Source: Kribbella antiqua
GTDB taxonomy: Bacteria > Actinomycetota > Actinomycetes > Propionibacteriales > Kribbellaceae
Length of the DNA: 64,000 bases
Reading direction: 5' to 3'
Assembly (NCBI RefSeq): GCF_004345665.1
Contig: NZ_SLWR01000007.1
Coordinates: forward strand, 1 to 64,000
The translations under genes were made by a program, and so were the position numbers. The notes below the pieces were generated by a model, which was not told the DNA's origin, searched no databases, and worked only from the letters and a program-made list of their open reading frames with translations. Shown here piece after piece: positions 48,337 through 57,212 of the stretch (positions are counted from its first letter, which is position 1; each line of letters begins with the position of its first letter).

Positions 48337-49188
48337 TCAGGTTGCCTTGATCGTGGGCCAGGCGTTCGGGAGGCAACCACCGAGGCCTTTGGTCTGTTGC
48401 ATCATGACCGGCGCGGGGGTCTTCGCCTTGGAGCAGGTGGAGTGGCCGTGCCCGAGCGCGTGCCCGACCTCGTGGTTGACCAGGTACGCGCGGTACAGGG
48501 CGACGTCGCCCGCGTAGGCCGGGACGGCGTACGTCCAGCGCTTGGCGTTCAGTACGACGCGGTCCTCGACCCGGCAGGACACCTCACCGCCGGTGTCGAG
48601 CGGCAGACACAGCTTGTCGGTCAGGGTCGGGGTGGCGAGGATGATCCGCAGGTCGGCGTCTACCTTGTCGGTCCGCTCGAAGCTGACCGGATGCATCGCC
48701 TGCCAGCCGCGCGGGTCCGTCAGCGTCTTGTGGATGGCCGCCGCGACCGCGGCACCGTTGACCGACAGCCCCTGCTCGATCTCGACCCGGTAGGTCAGCT
48801 TGTCCCGAACGCCACTCGCCTTGTTGAACCCCGGTACCACGGCCAGCTTGCCGGTGGAGACGGTGACATTCGGCTTCGACCCCTTCGGCTGCCGGGTCAG
48901 AGTCGGTGCCGGACGCAACGGCTGGGTGAACTTCTGCGTCGGCGTCGGAACCGGCGTCGGTGTGACCACCGGCACTTCCACCGTCGGCAACTCAGCGCCG
49001 GCCACTACCTCGGCCGCAAGACTCCGCCGGTCCATCGCATCCGGATGCGCCACCATCACAGTCCCCAGCACAGCCAACGCCGTCACCGAAAACCACTGCG
49101 CCTTGTACGACATCTTCCGGCTGTGCCGCCCACCCTGCGACTTCCGCGCAGCCGCAACCGGCCGCTGGCCAGTCCGACGGGTGGTCAT
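48337..49188 (-). CDS. DUF3152 putative secreted metalloprotease
   Basis: 283 residues: a basic cytoplasmic tail (about 1-28), one membrane helix (about 30-45), a Pro/Thr-rich linker (TPTPVPTPTQ) and a C-terminal DUF3152 domain with the metzincin-like motif NHEVGHALGHGHSTC (HExxHxxGxxH). YRVEIEQGLSVNGAAVAAAIHKTLTDPRGW and DLRIILATPTLTDKLC precede it. The family is common in actinobacteria and probably cleaves cell-envelope proteins, but no substrate is known. Confidence 0.85.
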   Translation of the reverse strand: MTTRRTGQRPVAAARKSQGGRHSRKMSYKAQWFSVTALAVLGTVMVAHPDAMDRRSLAAEVVAGAELPTVEVPVVTPTPVPTPTQKFTQPLRPAPTLTRQPKGSKPNVTVSTGKLAVVPGFNKASGVRDKLTYRVEIEQGLSVNGAAVAAAIHKTLTDPRGWQAMHPVSFERTDKVDADLRIILATPTLTDKLCLPLDTGGEVSCRVEDRVVLNAKRWTYAVPAYAGDVALYRAYLVNHEVGHALGHGHSTCSKAKTPAPVMMQQTKGLGGCLPNAWPTIKAT

Positions 49189-49685
49189 GTCGCTTCACCC
49201 TACAGACCCCAACCCACTACCTGAAAGAGCAGTCTTCGATCAGGCGATTCTGGCGGCCGGGTCTGGTCCGATAGCGGGTTATGCGACGGCCCTTTGTTTG
49301 GGGCTAGCGGTGAAACAACCCGCCATCGAGTCGGGTGGATGGGGGCTCCGCCCGGGATGTGGCCGGTTTTGTCCGGATGGCGGGATTCTCGCGCCGGAAC
49401 CGGGCGATCGCCTCTGGTTGGGACAAGAAGTGGAGAGCTCGGACATCTGACCAGGTGTTCACGGTCCCGGTTTGGTGGTCGAGGTTCCGGCGCCTGCCGC
49501 AATCTGCCCGGATGTCGGACCACCAGTTGCCTAGGGCAACTAAATCCGGCGCCTGCCGGACGAAGCTTCCGCGGGACAGCCAAGCCGGCCCGGCAGTCCG
49601 GCGACTCCACCCCACCAGCCCCAACACGACCCAGCCACAGCGAACCCCAATCAGCCCAGGCTCCGGGCGTAGCACGCGTGGGGGA
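49189..49685. other. 497-bp gene-free stretch with inverted repeats
   Basis: No gene is recognised on either strand; long frames here have no binding sites and no family. It holds a perfect AGTTGCC-TAG-GGCAACT palindrome (49525-49541), a 9-bp inverted pair CCCGCCATC (49319-49327) / GATGGCGGG (49376-49384), and a direct repeat of TCCGGCGCCTGCCG (about 49487 and 49545). It lies downstream of the AAA ATPase gene and upstream of the DUF3152 gene on the same strand. It may be a decayed gene or an insertion footprint. Confidence 0.4.
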
Positions 49686-50879
49686 TCAGGCTGTGCGGGT
49701 GCGGAGGAATTTGCCGAAGTGGGGGACGGTGAAGGCTACGGTGCCGCGTTCGGCGGAGAAGACCAGGCCCTTCTTGATCAGGCCGTCGCGGGCGGGGGAG
49801 AGGGATTGGGGTTTGCGGTTGAGGGTGCTGGCGACTTCGGCGGTGGGGACGGAGCCATCGTCGACGCCGATGCCTAGTTCGGCCATGGCGCGCATGTATT
49901 CGCGTTCGGCCGGGGTGGCGCGCTCGTACCGGGAGCCGAAGAAGCCGACGGTGAGTTCGGCGGATGCTTCGGGGGCGGCGACGGCGACGTCCGTGATGGT
50001 GATCGGTGAGGTCGGGGCGTGGTCCCAGGTGGCGTGGGCGAAGGCCTGGACGAAGTACGGGTAGCCGTCGGTCTGCGCATACAGCTCGTCCAGCGCCTCG
50101 TCGTCGTACTGGACTCCTTCGCTCTCGGCGGGGACCATCAGCGCCCGGTCGCACGCGTCCCGGGCCAGGCGGTCGACGCGGATGTAGCGGAAGAGGCGCT
50201 CGGAGTAGGACTTGCTGGCCGAGAGTACGGCGGGCAGATGCGGCAAGCCGGCCCCGACGACGACCAGTGGTGCGCTCTGCTGCGAGATCTCATGGCACGC
50301 GGCGCACAACGCGGAGAGGTCGTCGGCGCTGATGTCCTGCATCTCGTCGATGAACAGCCCGACGCCGACGGACAGGTCGCCCGCGAGATCGGCCGCGTCG
50401 GTGAACAGCTCGATCAGGTCCATCTCCAGATCACCGGAGTCGGCCCGGCCCTTCGCCGCGGCCACATCGACCGGCGGGTGCCAGCGGATGCCTTTCCGGT
50501 CGTTCGCCGCGGTCCGCAGCGCGAACGCCTTCAGCACCGAACTGAACTCGTCAACCTTCTCGTCGTCCCGGTGCCGGTGTCCCAGCTCGCGCATCGCCGT
50601 GTGCAGCGCCTGCGCGATCGGCAACCGGATGCTCTGGTCCGGCCGTGCCTCGATCTTCCCGGTGCCCCAGGCCCGCTTGATCGCCTGGCTCCGCAAGGTG
50701 TTCAGCAACACCGTCTTACCCACACCCCGGAGCCCGCTCAGCACCAGGCTCCGTTCCGGTCTGCCTGCCGCGACACGTTCGAGAACCACCTCGAACTGCC
50801 GCACCTCGATGTCGCGTCCGGCCAGCTCAGGCGGCCGCTGACCGGCGCCGGGCGCGTAGGGATTCCGGATCGGATCCAT
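49686..50879 (-). CDS. AAA/ORC1-type ATP-binding protein
   Basis: 397 residues. Walker A LSGLRGVGKTVLLNTL, Walker B VGVGLFIDEMQDI, sensor-1 region PLVVVGAGLPHLPAVLS and arginine-rich VDRLARDACDRALMVPAE; a winged-helix C-terminus is TPAEREYMRAMAELG through PQSLSPARDGLIKKGLVFSAERGTVAFTVP. This AAA_16/ATPase layout is shared by replication-initiator-like proteins and stress or defence NTPases. ATG 50879 gives MDPIRNPYAPGAG. It is divergent from the RelA/SpoT-domain gene across a duplicated CTAG element. Confidence 0.85.
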   Translation of the reverse strand: MDPIRNPYAPGAGQRPPELAGRDIEVRQFEVVLERVAAGRPERSLVLSGLRGVGKTVLLNTLRSQAIKRAWGTGKIEARPDQSIRLPIAQALHTAMRELGHRHRDDEKVDEFSSVLKAFALRTAANDRKGIRWHPPVDVAAAKGRADSGDLEMDLIELFTDAADLAGDLSVGVGLFIDEMQDISADDLSALCAACHEISQQSAPLVVVGAGLPHLPAVLSASKSYSERLFRYIRVDRLARDACDRALMVPAESEGVQYDDEALDELYAQTDGYPYFVQAFAHATWDHAPTSPITITDVAVAAPEASAELTVGFFGSRYERATPAEREYMRAMAELGIGVDDGSVPTAEVASTLNRKPQSLSPARDGLIKKGLVFSAERGTVAFTVPHFGKFLRTRTA

Positions 50880-50900
50880 GCTTTCACTGTATGAGCGCAT

Positions 50901-50991
50901 CTAGCGTTTTCCTTAGATTTCGCTAGCCACCCCGAGAGCGTGTCGCGACCACTGTCTACAGCTTTCTAGTTTTTTTCCTAGATTTTGGTAG
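50901..50991. promoter_or_regulatory. Two 26-bp CTAG-bordered elements between the ATPase and RelA/SpoT genes
   Basis: Copy 1 at 50901-50926 and copy 2 at 50966-50991 share 20 of 26 positions and each starts CTAG and ends TAG with a central TAGATTT. Copy 1 also has CTAGCG / CGCTAG inverted ends. They are 65 bp apart in an AT-rich island (unusual for this genome) between divergent starts at 50879 and 51038, so they may be operators of a common regulator, or core promoter copies. Confidence 0.55.
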
Positions 50992-51037
50992 ACGAGTCGA
51001 GACACCATCCGGCCCGGCGGCGCACTATCGTCCAACC

Positions 51038-52060
51038 ATGGTTGGGCGGGTGGAGTGGGCTCGGCAGGCGGGGGCCCTGTACGAGCGGGTGCATCAGCAG
51101 TACGTCGGGGGTGCGCGGAAGCTGGAGGCGCTGATCAACGAGTTGATCGGCGAGGAGGAAGGCATCAATTACCTGAGTGCGACCGCGAGGGCGAAGGATC
51201 CCGAGTCCTTTCTGGCCAAGGCGGCCAAACCCAACCCGGACGATCCGGCCCGGCCGAAGTACGACGACCCGCTGAACCAGATCACCGACCTGGTGGCGGC
51301 CCGGGTGATCACGTTCCTGGTCGAGGCGGTGGACCGGGTGTGTGAGGTGATCGAGGCCGAGTTCGAGATCGTCGAGCACACCGACATGGGCGCGCACACC
51401 CGGGCGCAGGGCGTGTTCGGGTACGCGAGCAAGCACTACCTGGTCCGGCTCAACGCGCATCGCCGGGAGCTGCCGGAGTACGCCGTACTGAAGAATCTGG
51501 TGATGGAGATTCAGGTGCGTACGGCGGTTCAGCACGCGTGGGCCGAGTTCGAGCACGACATCCGGTACAAGCTGGACATCCCGGCGGACCGCAAGGCCGA
51601 GTTCGACCGGCGGTTCCTGCTGGCGGCGGCGTTGATGGAGCTGGCCGACAACGAGTTCACCGAGATCGACCGGCTCTACCGCGAGCTGGCGGCGTCCGAA
51701 TCGGACAAGGCGCCGCGCGACCTCACCACCGCGACACTGACGACGTACCTGACCCGGCGCTACCCGGACGCGCCGCACGCGAAGACGAACCACTACGCCT
51801 GGATCCTCAGCGTCCTCGCCCAGCTCGGCGTCACGACCGAGGAGCAGCTGACCGACCTGCTCACCGGCATCGACAGCGCCGCGGTCCAGTCGGCGATGAC
51901 CCACCGCTTCCCAGCCGGAACCGTACGACGCCTCGACGACGACCTGCTGGCCGCGAAGGGATCGGCGTACGTCGACCTGTTCCCCGACGAGGAGCGCCGC
52001 CAGAAGATCCTCCGCGGCCGCCTCAAAGCCCTCGCCCGCGCCGGCATCACCGAGTCTTGA
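51038..52060 (+). CDS. RelA/SpoT synthetase-domain protein (small alarmone synthetase-like)
   Basis: 340 residues. Motifs of the (p)ppGpp synthetase fold are present in order: TARAKDPESFLAKA (RxKxxxS, ATP side), ITDLVAARVITF (D-x4-R), HTDMGAHTRAQGVFGYASKHYLVRL (GYxSxHY) and MEIQVRTAVQHAWAEFEHDIRYK. There is no HD hydrolase, TGS or ACT domain. The C-terminal ~150 residues (DLTTATLTTYLTRRYPDA to GRLKALARAG) form an extra helical domain not seen in short housekeeping alarmone synthetases. It could make alarmones or, as in toxSAS/CapRel proteins, act as a toxin pyrophosphorylating tRNA or making ppApp. Its 3' end overlaps the DHA2 gene. Confidence 0.85.
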   Translation: MVGRVEWARQAGALYERVHQQYVGGARKLEALINELIGEEEGINYLSATARAKDPESFLAKAAKPNPDDPARPKYDDPLNQITDLVAARVITFLVEAVDRVCEVIEAEFEIVEHTDMGAHTRAQGVFGYASKHYLVRLNAHRRELPEYAVLKNLVMEIQVRTAVQHAWAEFEHDIRYKLDIPADRKAEFDRRFLLAAALMELADNEFTEIDRLYRELAASESDKAPRDLTTATLTTYLTRRYPDAPHAKTNHYAWILSVLAQLGVTTEEQLTDLLTGIDSAAVQSAMTHRFPAGTVRRLDDDLLAAKGSAYVDLFPDEERRQKILRGRLKALARAGITES

Positions 52061-53468
52061 CGAGATCCTCTGCGACCGAAGCAGCAGTACGACGTGCCCA
52101 CGCGCCGGTGGTGATCAGGCCGAGCACGAGCACCAGCAAGCCGCAGCCGGCGATGATGAACCAGCACAAGCGGGCGGCGTCGACGAAGCCGGTCTCGAGT
52201 GCGCCGGTGAGTCGCGCAGTGAGGACAGTGCCGGCAATCGCGACACCGAGGGATGCACCGACTTGGCGACTGGTCGACGCGATCGCGGCCGCGACGCCGG
52301 CCTGTGACCGCGGCATCCCGGACACCGCGGCGTTCGTGATCGGCGCGTTCAGCATCCCGAAGCCGAGGCCGAAGAGCAGGTAACCGCCGAGCAGCTCCAC
52401 GGTCGAGGTCGACAGGCTCAGCCGCGACAACACCAGCCCGGACACCGTAAGCATGCCCCCGGCAACCACCAGCGGCAGCCGCGGCCCGCGATGCCCAACC
52501 AGCCAGCCCGACACCGGCGCGAACACCACCGTCATCGCCGCCATCGGCAACGTCAGCAACCCGGCATGGAACGCCGAGAATCCGCGCGCCGACTGTAAAT
52601 ACAGGGAATTCAGGAACAGGAACCCCGACAGCGCCGCGAATCCGGCGACCGCGATCAGCGTCGCTCCCGAGAACGGCGCACTCCGGAAGAACCGCGGCTC
52701 CAGCAACGGCTCCACCCGCCGCCGCTCGTAGAGCACGAGCCCAATCAAAGCAACGACGGTCAGGACGAAACACCCGATGATCAGCGGCGATCCCCAGCCC
52801 GCCCGCTGTCCCTCGATGATCCCGTACGTGAGTCCGCCGAGCAGCAGCACGACCAGCACCTGCCCGACCGGATCGATCCGCCGCGGCACCGCGGCCCGTG
52901 ACTCCGGCACGAAGAGAGCAGTCAGCACCAGAGCGGCCAGCGCGACCGGCACGTTGATCCAGAAGATGTACTGCCAGCCAGCCGAGTCCACCAGCGCCCC
53001 ACCGACTACAGGCCCGACGGACATGCTCAGCCCGACCACGCCACCCCAGACCCCGATCGCCTGCGCTCGCTCCCGCGGATCGGTGAAGGTGTTCGTGATG
53101 ATCGACATCGCCACCGGATTGAGCATCGACCCACCGACCGCCTGCAGCATCCGGAACGCGATCAGCAGGTCTGCCGACGTCGCGAACCCGCACAACAGCG
53201 AGCCGACGCCGAAGAGCACCAGCCCGAGCTGAAAGGTACGCCGCCGCCCAACCCGGTCGGCGGTCGAGCCGGACACCATCAGCAGGCTCGCCAGCACCAG
53301 CGTGTAGGCGTCGATGGTCCACTGCAGTTTGGAGACGTCCGCGTTCAGGTCGGACCGGATGGCCGGTAGCGCGAGGTTCACGATGGTGGCGTCCAGCCCG
53401 ACGATGAACAGGCTGAGACAGCAGATCCCGAGTACCAGCAACCGTCGACCGCGACTCAACTCAGGCAC
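52047..53468 (-). CDS. DHA2 (14-TMS) MFS drug exporter, EmrB/QacA-like
   Basis: A 473-residue 14-helix drug:H+ antiporter. LFIVGLDATIVNLALPAIRSDL and LQWTIDAYTLVLASLLMVSGSTADRVGRRR (motifs D1 and A) are clear; GVWGGVVGLSMSVGPVVGGALVDSAGWQYIFWINVPVAL is motif C. The start GTG 53468 follows AGAGGAG at 5 bases; GTG 53489 upstream lacks a site and is probably within the promoter. Substrate unknown; the class confers resistance to dyes, antiseptics or natural products. Confidence 0.92.
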   Translation of the reverse strand: MPELSRGRRLLVLGICCLSLFIVGLDATIVNLALPAIRSDLNADVSKLQWTIDAYTLVLASLLMVSGSTADRVGRRRTFQLGLVLFGVGSLLCGFATSADLLIAFRMLQAVGGSMLNPVAMSIITNTFTDPRERAQAIGVWGGVVGLSMSVGPVVGGALVDSAGWQYIFWINVPVALAALVLTALFVPESRAAVPRRIDPVGQVLVVLLLGGLTYGIIEGQRAGWGSPLIIGCFVLTVVALIGLVLYERRRVEPLLEPRFFRSAPFSGATLIAVAGFAALSGFLFLNSLYLQSARGFSAFHAGLLTLPMAAMTVVFAPVSGWLVGHRGPRLPLVVAGGMLTVSGLVLSRLSLSTSTVELLGGYLLFGLGFGMLNAPITNAAVSGMPRSQAGVAAAIASTSRQVGASLGVAIAGTVLTARLTGALETGFVDAARLCWFIIAGCGLLVLVLGLITTGAWARRTAASVAEDLVKTR

Positions 53469-53636
53469 CGGACTCCTCTCGTTGAACACTGTACTAGCCA
53501 GATCTCAGCCCTCGGGATACCGGCATGGACCACAGGCTGAAAAGCGTTGGCGAACTGTCGGCGGCGCCGCCTAGGCTTGATCCATTCGCCTGGTCAGGTG
53601 CCTTCTTCACTCCTTCTATGCCTTCTGTGGGACGTC

Positions 53637-55400
53637 ATGTCGCTGCGCCTCATTCCGTTCGCCGACCCGGGTGTGCCGGACACCCGGTCCGGTCTCCGAC
53701 TCATCCTCTGGCTGGAGCACCAGCAGCTGCGCGGCCAGGCCGTGGCAGTGCTCTGGGGCCTGCTGTTCTTCGGCGGAATCGCCGCTTCCCCGATCGCTGT
53801 CGGTCTTGCCGTCCAGGCGGTGATCGACAAGTCCTGGTCGAAGCTGTTCCTGTCCGGTGCCCTGCTGCTCGCGTTCGGCGCGGCCCAGGCCGGTGCCGAC
53901 TCCTTCTTCCACAAGGCCGTCGTGACCAACTGGATCAGTACGGCGTCACGCCTGCAGCAGCTGCTGTTCCGTAAGGCCGCGGAGCTGGGCTCGCTGCTGA
54001 CCCGGCGGATCGCCGCCGGTGAGGTCGTCGCCGTCAGCAGCGGCGACGTCGAGAAGATCGGCTGGTTCGTCGAGGTCCTCGGCCGGTTCACCGCCGCGCT
54101 GCTGACCTGTTTCGCCGTCGTTGTCGGGCTGCTGCTCTATGAGCCGCAGCTCGGTCTGATCGTCGCCATCGCCGTACCGGTGCTGGCGTTCTCGATCGTG
54201 CCGCTGATGGGTCCGGCCGAGCGCCGGGCCGATGCCCAGCGCGCCAAGGGTGGCCGGGCGACCGAGCTGGCCGCCGACACCGTGGCCGGTCTGCGGGTGC
54301 TGCGTGGCATCGGTGGCGAGCAGCTGTTCCTGGACCGCTACCGCTCGGCCTCGCAGGACTACCGGGCCAGCGCGGTCCGCAGTGCTCGCATGTGGTCGCT
54401 GATCTCCGCGCTGCAGGTGCTGATGTTCGGGCTGTTCCTGGTGCTGATCGTGTGGATGGGTGTCCGGCTGGTGATGTCCAACCGGATCACCGTCGGCGAA
54501 CTCGTCACGACGTACGGGTTCATCACCTTCATGCTGGTGCCGCTGCACACGTTCGAGGAGACGGCGAGCGCGTTCATCTTCTCGAAGGTGTCGGCGCGCC
54601 GGGCGGCTCGGGTGCTGTCGCTCAAGCGGACCGACGAGCACATGGGCACCGCCGAGGCCCAGCTGCCGGATGGTGACCTGCTCGACCCGGTCTCCGGTCT
54701 GCACGTGCCGGCCGGCAGCTTCACCGCGATCGTGTGCGGCGACCCGGACGCTGGTGGCCGGTTCGCCGACCGGCTGGGTGGTCACAGCCCGCACGCAGAG
54801 GACGGGCAGGCGTCTGTGCTGCTCGACGGCGTCGCGCTGGACGACATCCCGCTCGAGTCGGCGCGCACCGTCGTACTGGTGCAGGACAAGGACCCGGTGC
54901 TGCTGTCTGGCACGGTGCGGGAGCTGTTCGACGTGCCGGCGAGTGGTGCGGTCCCTGCTGTGGCTGCGCTCGAAGCGGCGCAGTGCGCGGACATTCTCGA
55001 CGTACTGCGTCAGTCGTTGCCTGCAGGTGTGTCGGACCCGATGCAGGCCGTGCTGACCGAGCGTGGACGTTCACTGTCCGGTGGCCAGCGGCAGCGGGTG
55101 GCACTGGCTCGTTCGCTGTACGTCGACCCGCCGGTGCTCGTGCTGGACGAGCCGACCAGTGCGGTGGACGCGCACACCGAGGCCCGGATCGCCGACGGGC
55201 TGCGGCTGCTGCGATCCGGCCGGACCACTGTGGTGTTCACCTCCAGCCCACTGATGCTGGACCGCGCGGAGCGGGTGGTGTTCGTGCCGGACGGCCAGGT
55301 CGATGCCGTTGGCACCCACCACGAACTGCTGCACACCAACCCGCGCTACCGCGCGGTCGTCACTCGTGAAGACGAACCAACCTTCGAGGAGTCGGCGTGA
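53637..55400 (+). CDS. ABC exporter subunit with degenerate Walker A
   Basis: A 587-residue half-transporter with six membrane helices (about residues 40-310) and a C-terminal nucleotide-binding domain. The signature SLSGGQRQRVALARSL and Walker B LVLDEPTSAVD are intact, but the Walker A position reads AIVCGDPDAGGRF (no GKS/GKT) and the H-loop His is replaced (VVFTSSPLMLD). It is therefore the degenerate half of a heterodimer with the next gene (4-bp overlap). ATG 53637 has GTGGGACGTC upstream. Confidence 0.92.
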   Translation: MSLRLIPFADPGVPDTRSGLRLILWLEHQQLRGQAVAVLWGLLFFGGIAASPIAVGLAVQAVIDKSWSKLFLSGALLLAFGAAQAGADSFFHKAVVTNWISTASRLQQLLFRKAAELGSLLTRRIAAGEVVAVSSGDVEKIGWFVEVLGRFTAALLTCFAVVVGLLLYEPQLGLIVAIAVPVLAFSIVPLMGPAERRADAQRAKGGRATELAADTVAGLRVLRGIGGEQLFLDRYRSASQDYRASAVRSARMWSLISALQVLMFGLFLVLIVWMGVRLVMSNRITVGELVTTYGFITFMLVPLHTFEETASAFIFSKVSARRAARVLSLKRTDEHMGTAEAQLPDGDLLDPVSGLHVPAGSFTAIVCGDPDAGGRFADRLGGHSPHAEDGQASVLLDGVALDDIPLESARTVVLVQDKDPVLLSGTVRELFDVPASGAVPAVAALEAAQCADILDVLRQSLPAGVSDPMQAVLTERGRSLSGGQRQRVALARSLYVDPPVLVLDEPTSAVDAHTEARIADGLRLLRSGRTTVVFTSSPLMLDRAERVVFVPDGQVDAVGTHHELLHTNPRYRAVVTREDEPTFEESA

Positions 55401-57169
55401 AGCGCCCTCTGTACGACCCGGCGGCACCGCAGGAGATAGAGCGCCTGCCCGTCGCCGGCAAGGCAACCGTTCGCGCCTACCTGAAGACCCTGTTCCGCCG
55501 GCACCGCCGTGCGTTCGCCTGGCTGACGCTGGTGAACGCAGCGGCAGCGCTGAGCGGCATGGTCGGGCCCTGGCTGCTGGGCAACGTGGTGGAGAAGCTG
55601 TCCCGCGGCGAGCGCGACGTCGACCTGCCGTACGTCGTCATCGGCTTCGTCTGCGCGCTACTCGTCCAGACGGTGTTCGTCCGGCTCACGCGGCTGCGCG
55701 GCGCCGTACTGGGTGAGGAGATGCTGGCCGACCTGCGGGAGGACTTCCTGGTCCGGGCGGTCGGGCTGCCGCCTGGCGTGCTGGAGCGGGCCGGGACGGG
55801 TGACCTGCTGTCCCGGATCACCACGGACGTGGACCGGCTGTCGCACGCCATGCGGGACGCCGTACCGCAGCTGACCATCGCGGTGATCTGGGCGTCGCTG
55901 CTGATCGGTGCGTTGATCGTGACCGCGCCGGAGCTTGCGATCGCGGTGGTGATCGCGGCGCCGATCCTGATCTTCGGCGTCCGCTGGTACTTCCGGCGCG
56001 GGCCGTCGGCGTACCGGTCGGAGGCGGCCGGGTACGCCGCAGTCGCCTCGGCTCTGGCCGAGACCGTCGACGCCGGCCGCACCGTTGAGTCGCACCGGCT
56101 CGGCGACCGCCGGATCCAGCTCGGTGACACCCGGATCGGTCAGTGGGTCGCCTGGGAGCGGTACACGCTGTTCCTGCGGATGGTCCTGTTCCCGGTGATC
56201 AACATGACCCACTGCGTCGCGCTGGTCGCCGTACTGGTGATCGGCGGCGGCTTCGCCATTCAGGGCTGGCTCACCGTCGGCGCGCTCACCACAGGTGCGC
56301 TGTACATCCAGATGCTGGTGGAGCCGGTCAACATGATGCTCCGCTGGTACGACGAGCTCCAGGTTGCGCAGGTGTCGCTGGCACGGCTGGTCGGGGTTCG
56401 TGAGGTCGAGGCGGCGGCAGTCGGTGACGAGACCGAGCCCGAGGGCCGGACTGTGCTGGCGGACGACGTACGGTTCGGCTATCTGGAAGGCCGGGACGTA
56501 CTGCACGGCGTCACGCTGACTGTGCAGCCGGGTGCCCGCGTTGCGCTCGTAGGCCCTTCAGGAGCAGGGAAATCCACACTCGGCCGGTTGCTGGCAGGCA
56601 TCTACTCGCCGCGGGTCGGCGACATCACCTTGGGTGGTGCCGCGCTCGACAAGATGTCGGCCGAGCAGGTCCGCAGTCATGTGGCCCTGGTCAACCAGGA
56701 GCACCACGTGTTCGTGGGCAGCGTCCGGGACAACCTGCGGCTGGCCAGGCCGGACGCGACCGACGCCGACCTGTGGGAAGCGCTGCGGTCGGTCGACGCC
56801 GACGGCTGGGTCGCCGGGTTCGGCAACGGGCTGGACACCGAGGTGGGCTCCGGTGGGATCTCGCTGACGCCTGCACAGGCGCAGCAGGTCGCGCTGGCGC
56901 GGCTGGTGCTGGCGGACCCGCACACGCTGGTGCTGGACGAGGCGACCTCGTTGATGGACCCGCGGGCGGCTCGGCATCTGGAGAGGTCGCTGGCCGGCGT
57001 GCTGGAAGGCAGGACCGTGGTGGCGATCGCTCACCGGCTGCACACCGCGCATGATGCGGACGTGATCGCCGTGGTCGAGGACGGCAAGATCGTCGAACTG
57101 GGCGGCCACGACGAACTGGTGGATGCCCAGGGCCCCTATGCGGCGCTTTGGCGTTCCTGGCACGGGTGA
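55397..57169 (+). CDS. ABC exporter subunit with degenerate signature
   Basis: 590 residues: six helices then an ATPase domain with Walker A LVGPSGAGKSTLGRLL, Q-loop LVNQEHHVF, Walker B TLVLDEATSLMD and H-loop VVAIAHRLH intact, whereas the signature reads GISLTPAQAQQVALARL in place of LSGGQ. Together with its partner only one composite ATP site (this Walker A with the partner's LSGGQ) is canonical. The heterodimer would export a small molecule or lipid; the substrate is unknown. A terminator lies 6 bp after the stop. Confidence 0.93.
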   Translation: MKRPLYDPAAPQEIERLPVAGKATVRAYLKTLFRRHRRAFAWLTLVNAAAALSGMVGPWLLGNVVEKLSRGERDVDLPYVVIGFVCALLVQTVFVRLTRLRGAVLGEEMLADLREDFLVRAVGLPPGVLERAGTGDLLSRITTDVDRLSHAMRDAVPQLTIAVIWASLLIGALIVTAPELAIAVVIAAPILIFGVRWYFRRGPSAYRSEAAGYAAVASALAETVDAGRTVESHRLGDRRIQLGDTRIGQWVAWERYTLFLRMVLFPVINMTHCVALVAVLVIGGGFAIQGWLTVGALTTGALYIQMLVEPVNMMLRWYDELQVAQVSLARLVGVREVEAAAVGDETEPEGRTVLADDVRFGYLEGRDVLHGVTLTVQPGARVALVGPSGAGKSTLGRLLAGIYSPRVGDITLGGAALDKMSAEQVRSHVALVNQEHHVFVGSVRDNLRLARPDATDADLWEALRSVDADGWVAGFGNGLDTEVGSGGISLTPAQAQQVALARLVLADPHTLVLDEATSLMDPRAARHLERSLAGVLEGRTVVAIAHRLHTAHDADVIAVVEDGKIVELGGHDELVDAQGPYAALWRSWHG

Positions 57170-57174
57170 CAGAT

Positions 57175-57209
57175 GTGCGGCGGTCAGCTGATCCGGCTGA
57201 CCGCCGCAC
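57175..57209. terminator. Bidirectional terminator between ABC exporter and VOC genes
   Basis: GTGCGGCGGTCAGC and GCTGACCGCCGCAC form a perfect 14-bp stem around TGATCCG, directly after the exporter stop and four bases before the VOC gene's stop, so it probably serves both convergent units. Confidence 0.85.
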
Positions 57210-57212
57210 CCT

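Noticed and set aside
49294..50064. Plus-strand frames opposite the AAA ATPase 3' end
   Set aside because: No binding sites or family features; they are antisense to the winged-helix part of the ATPase or lie in gene-free DNA.
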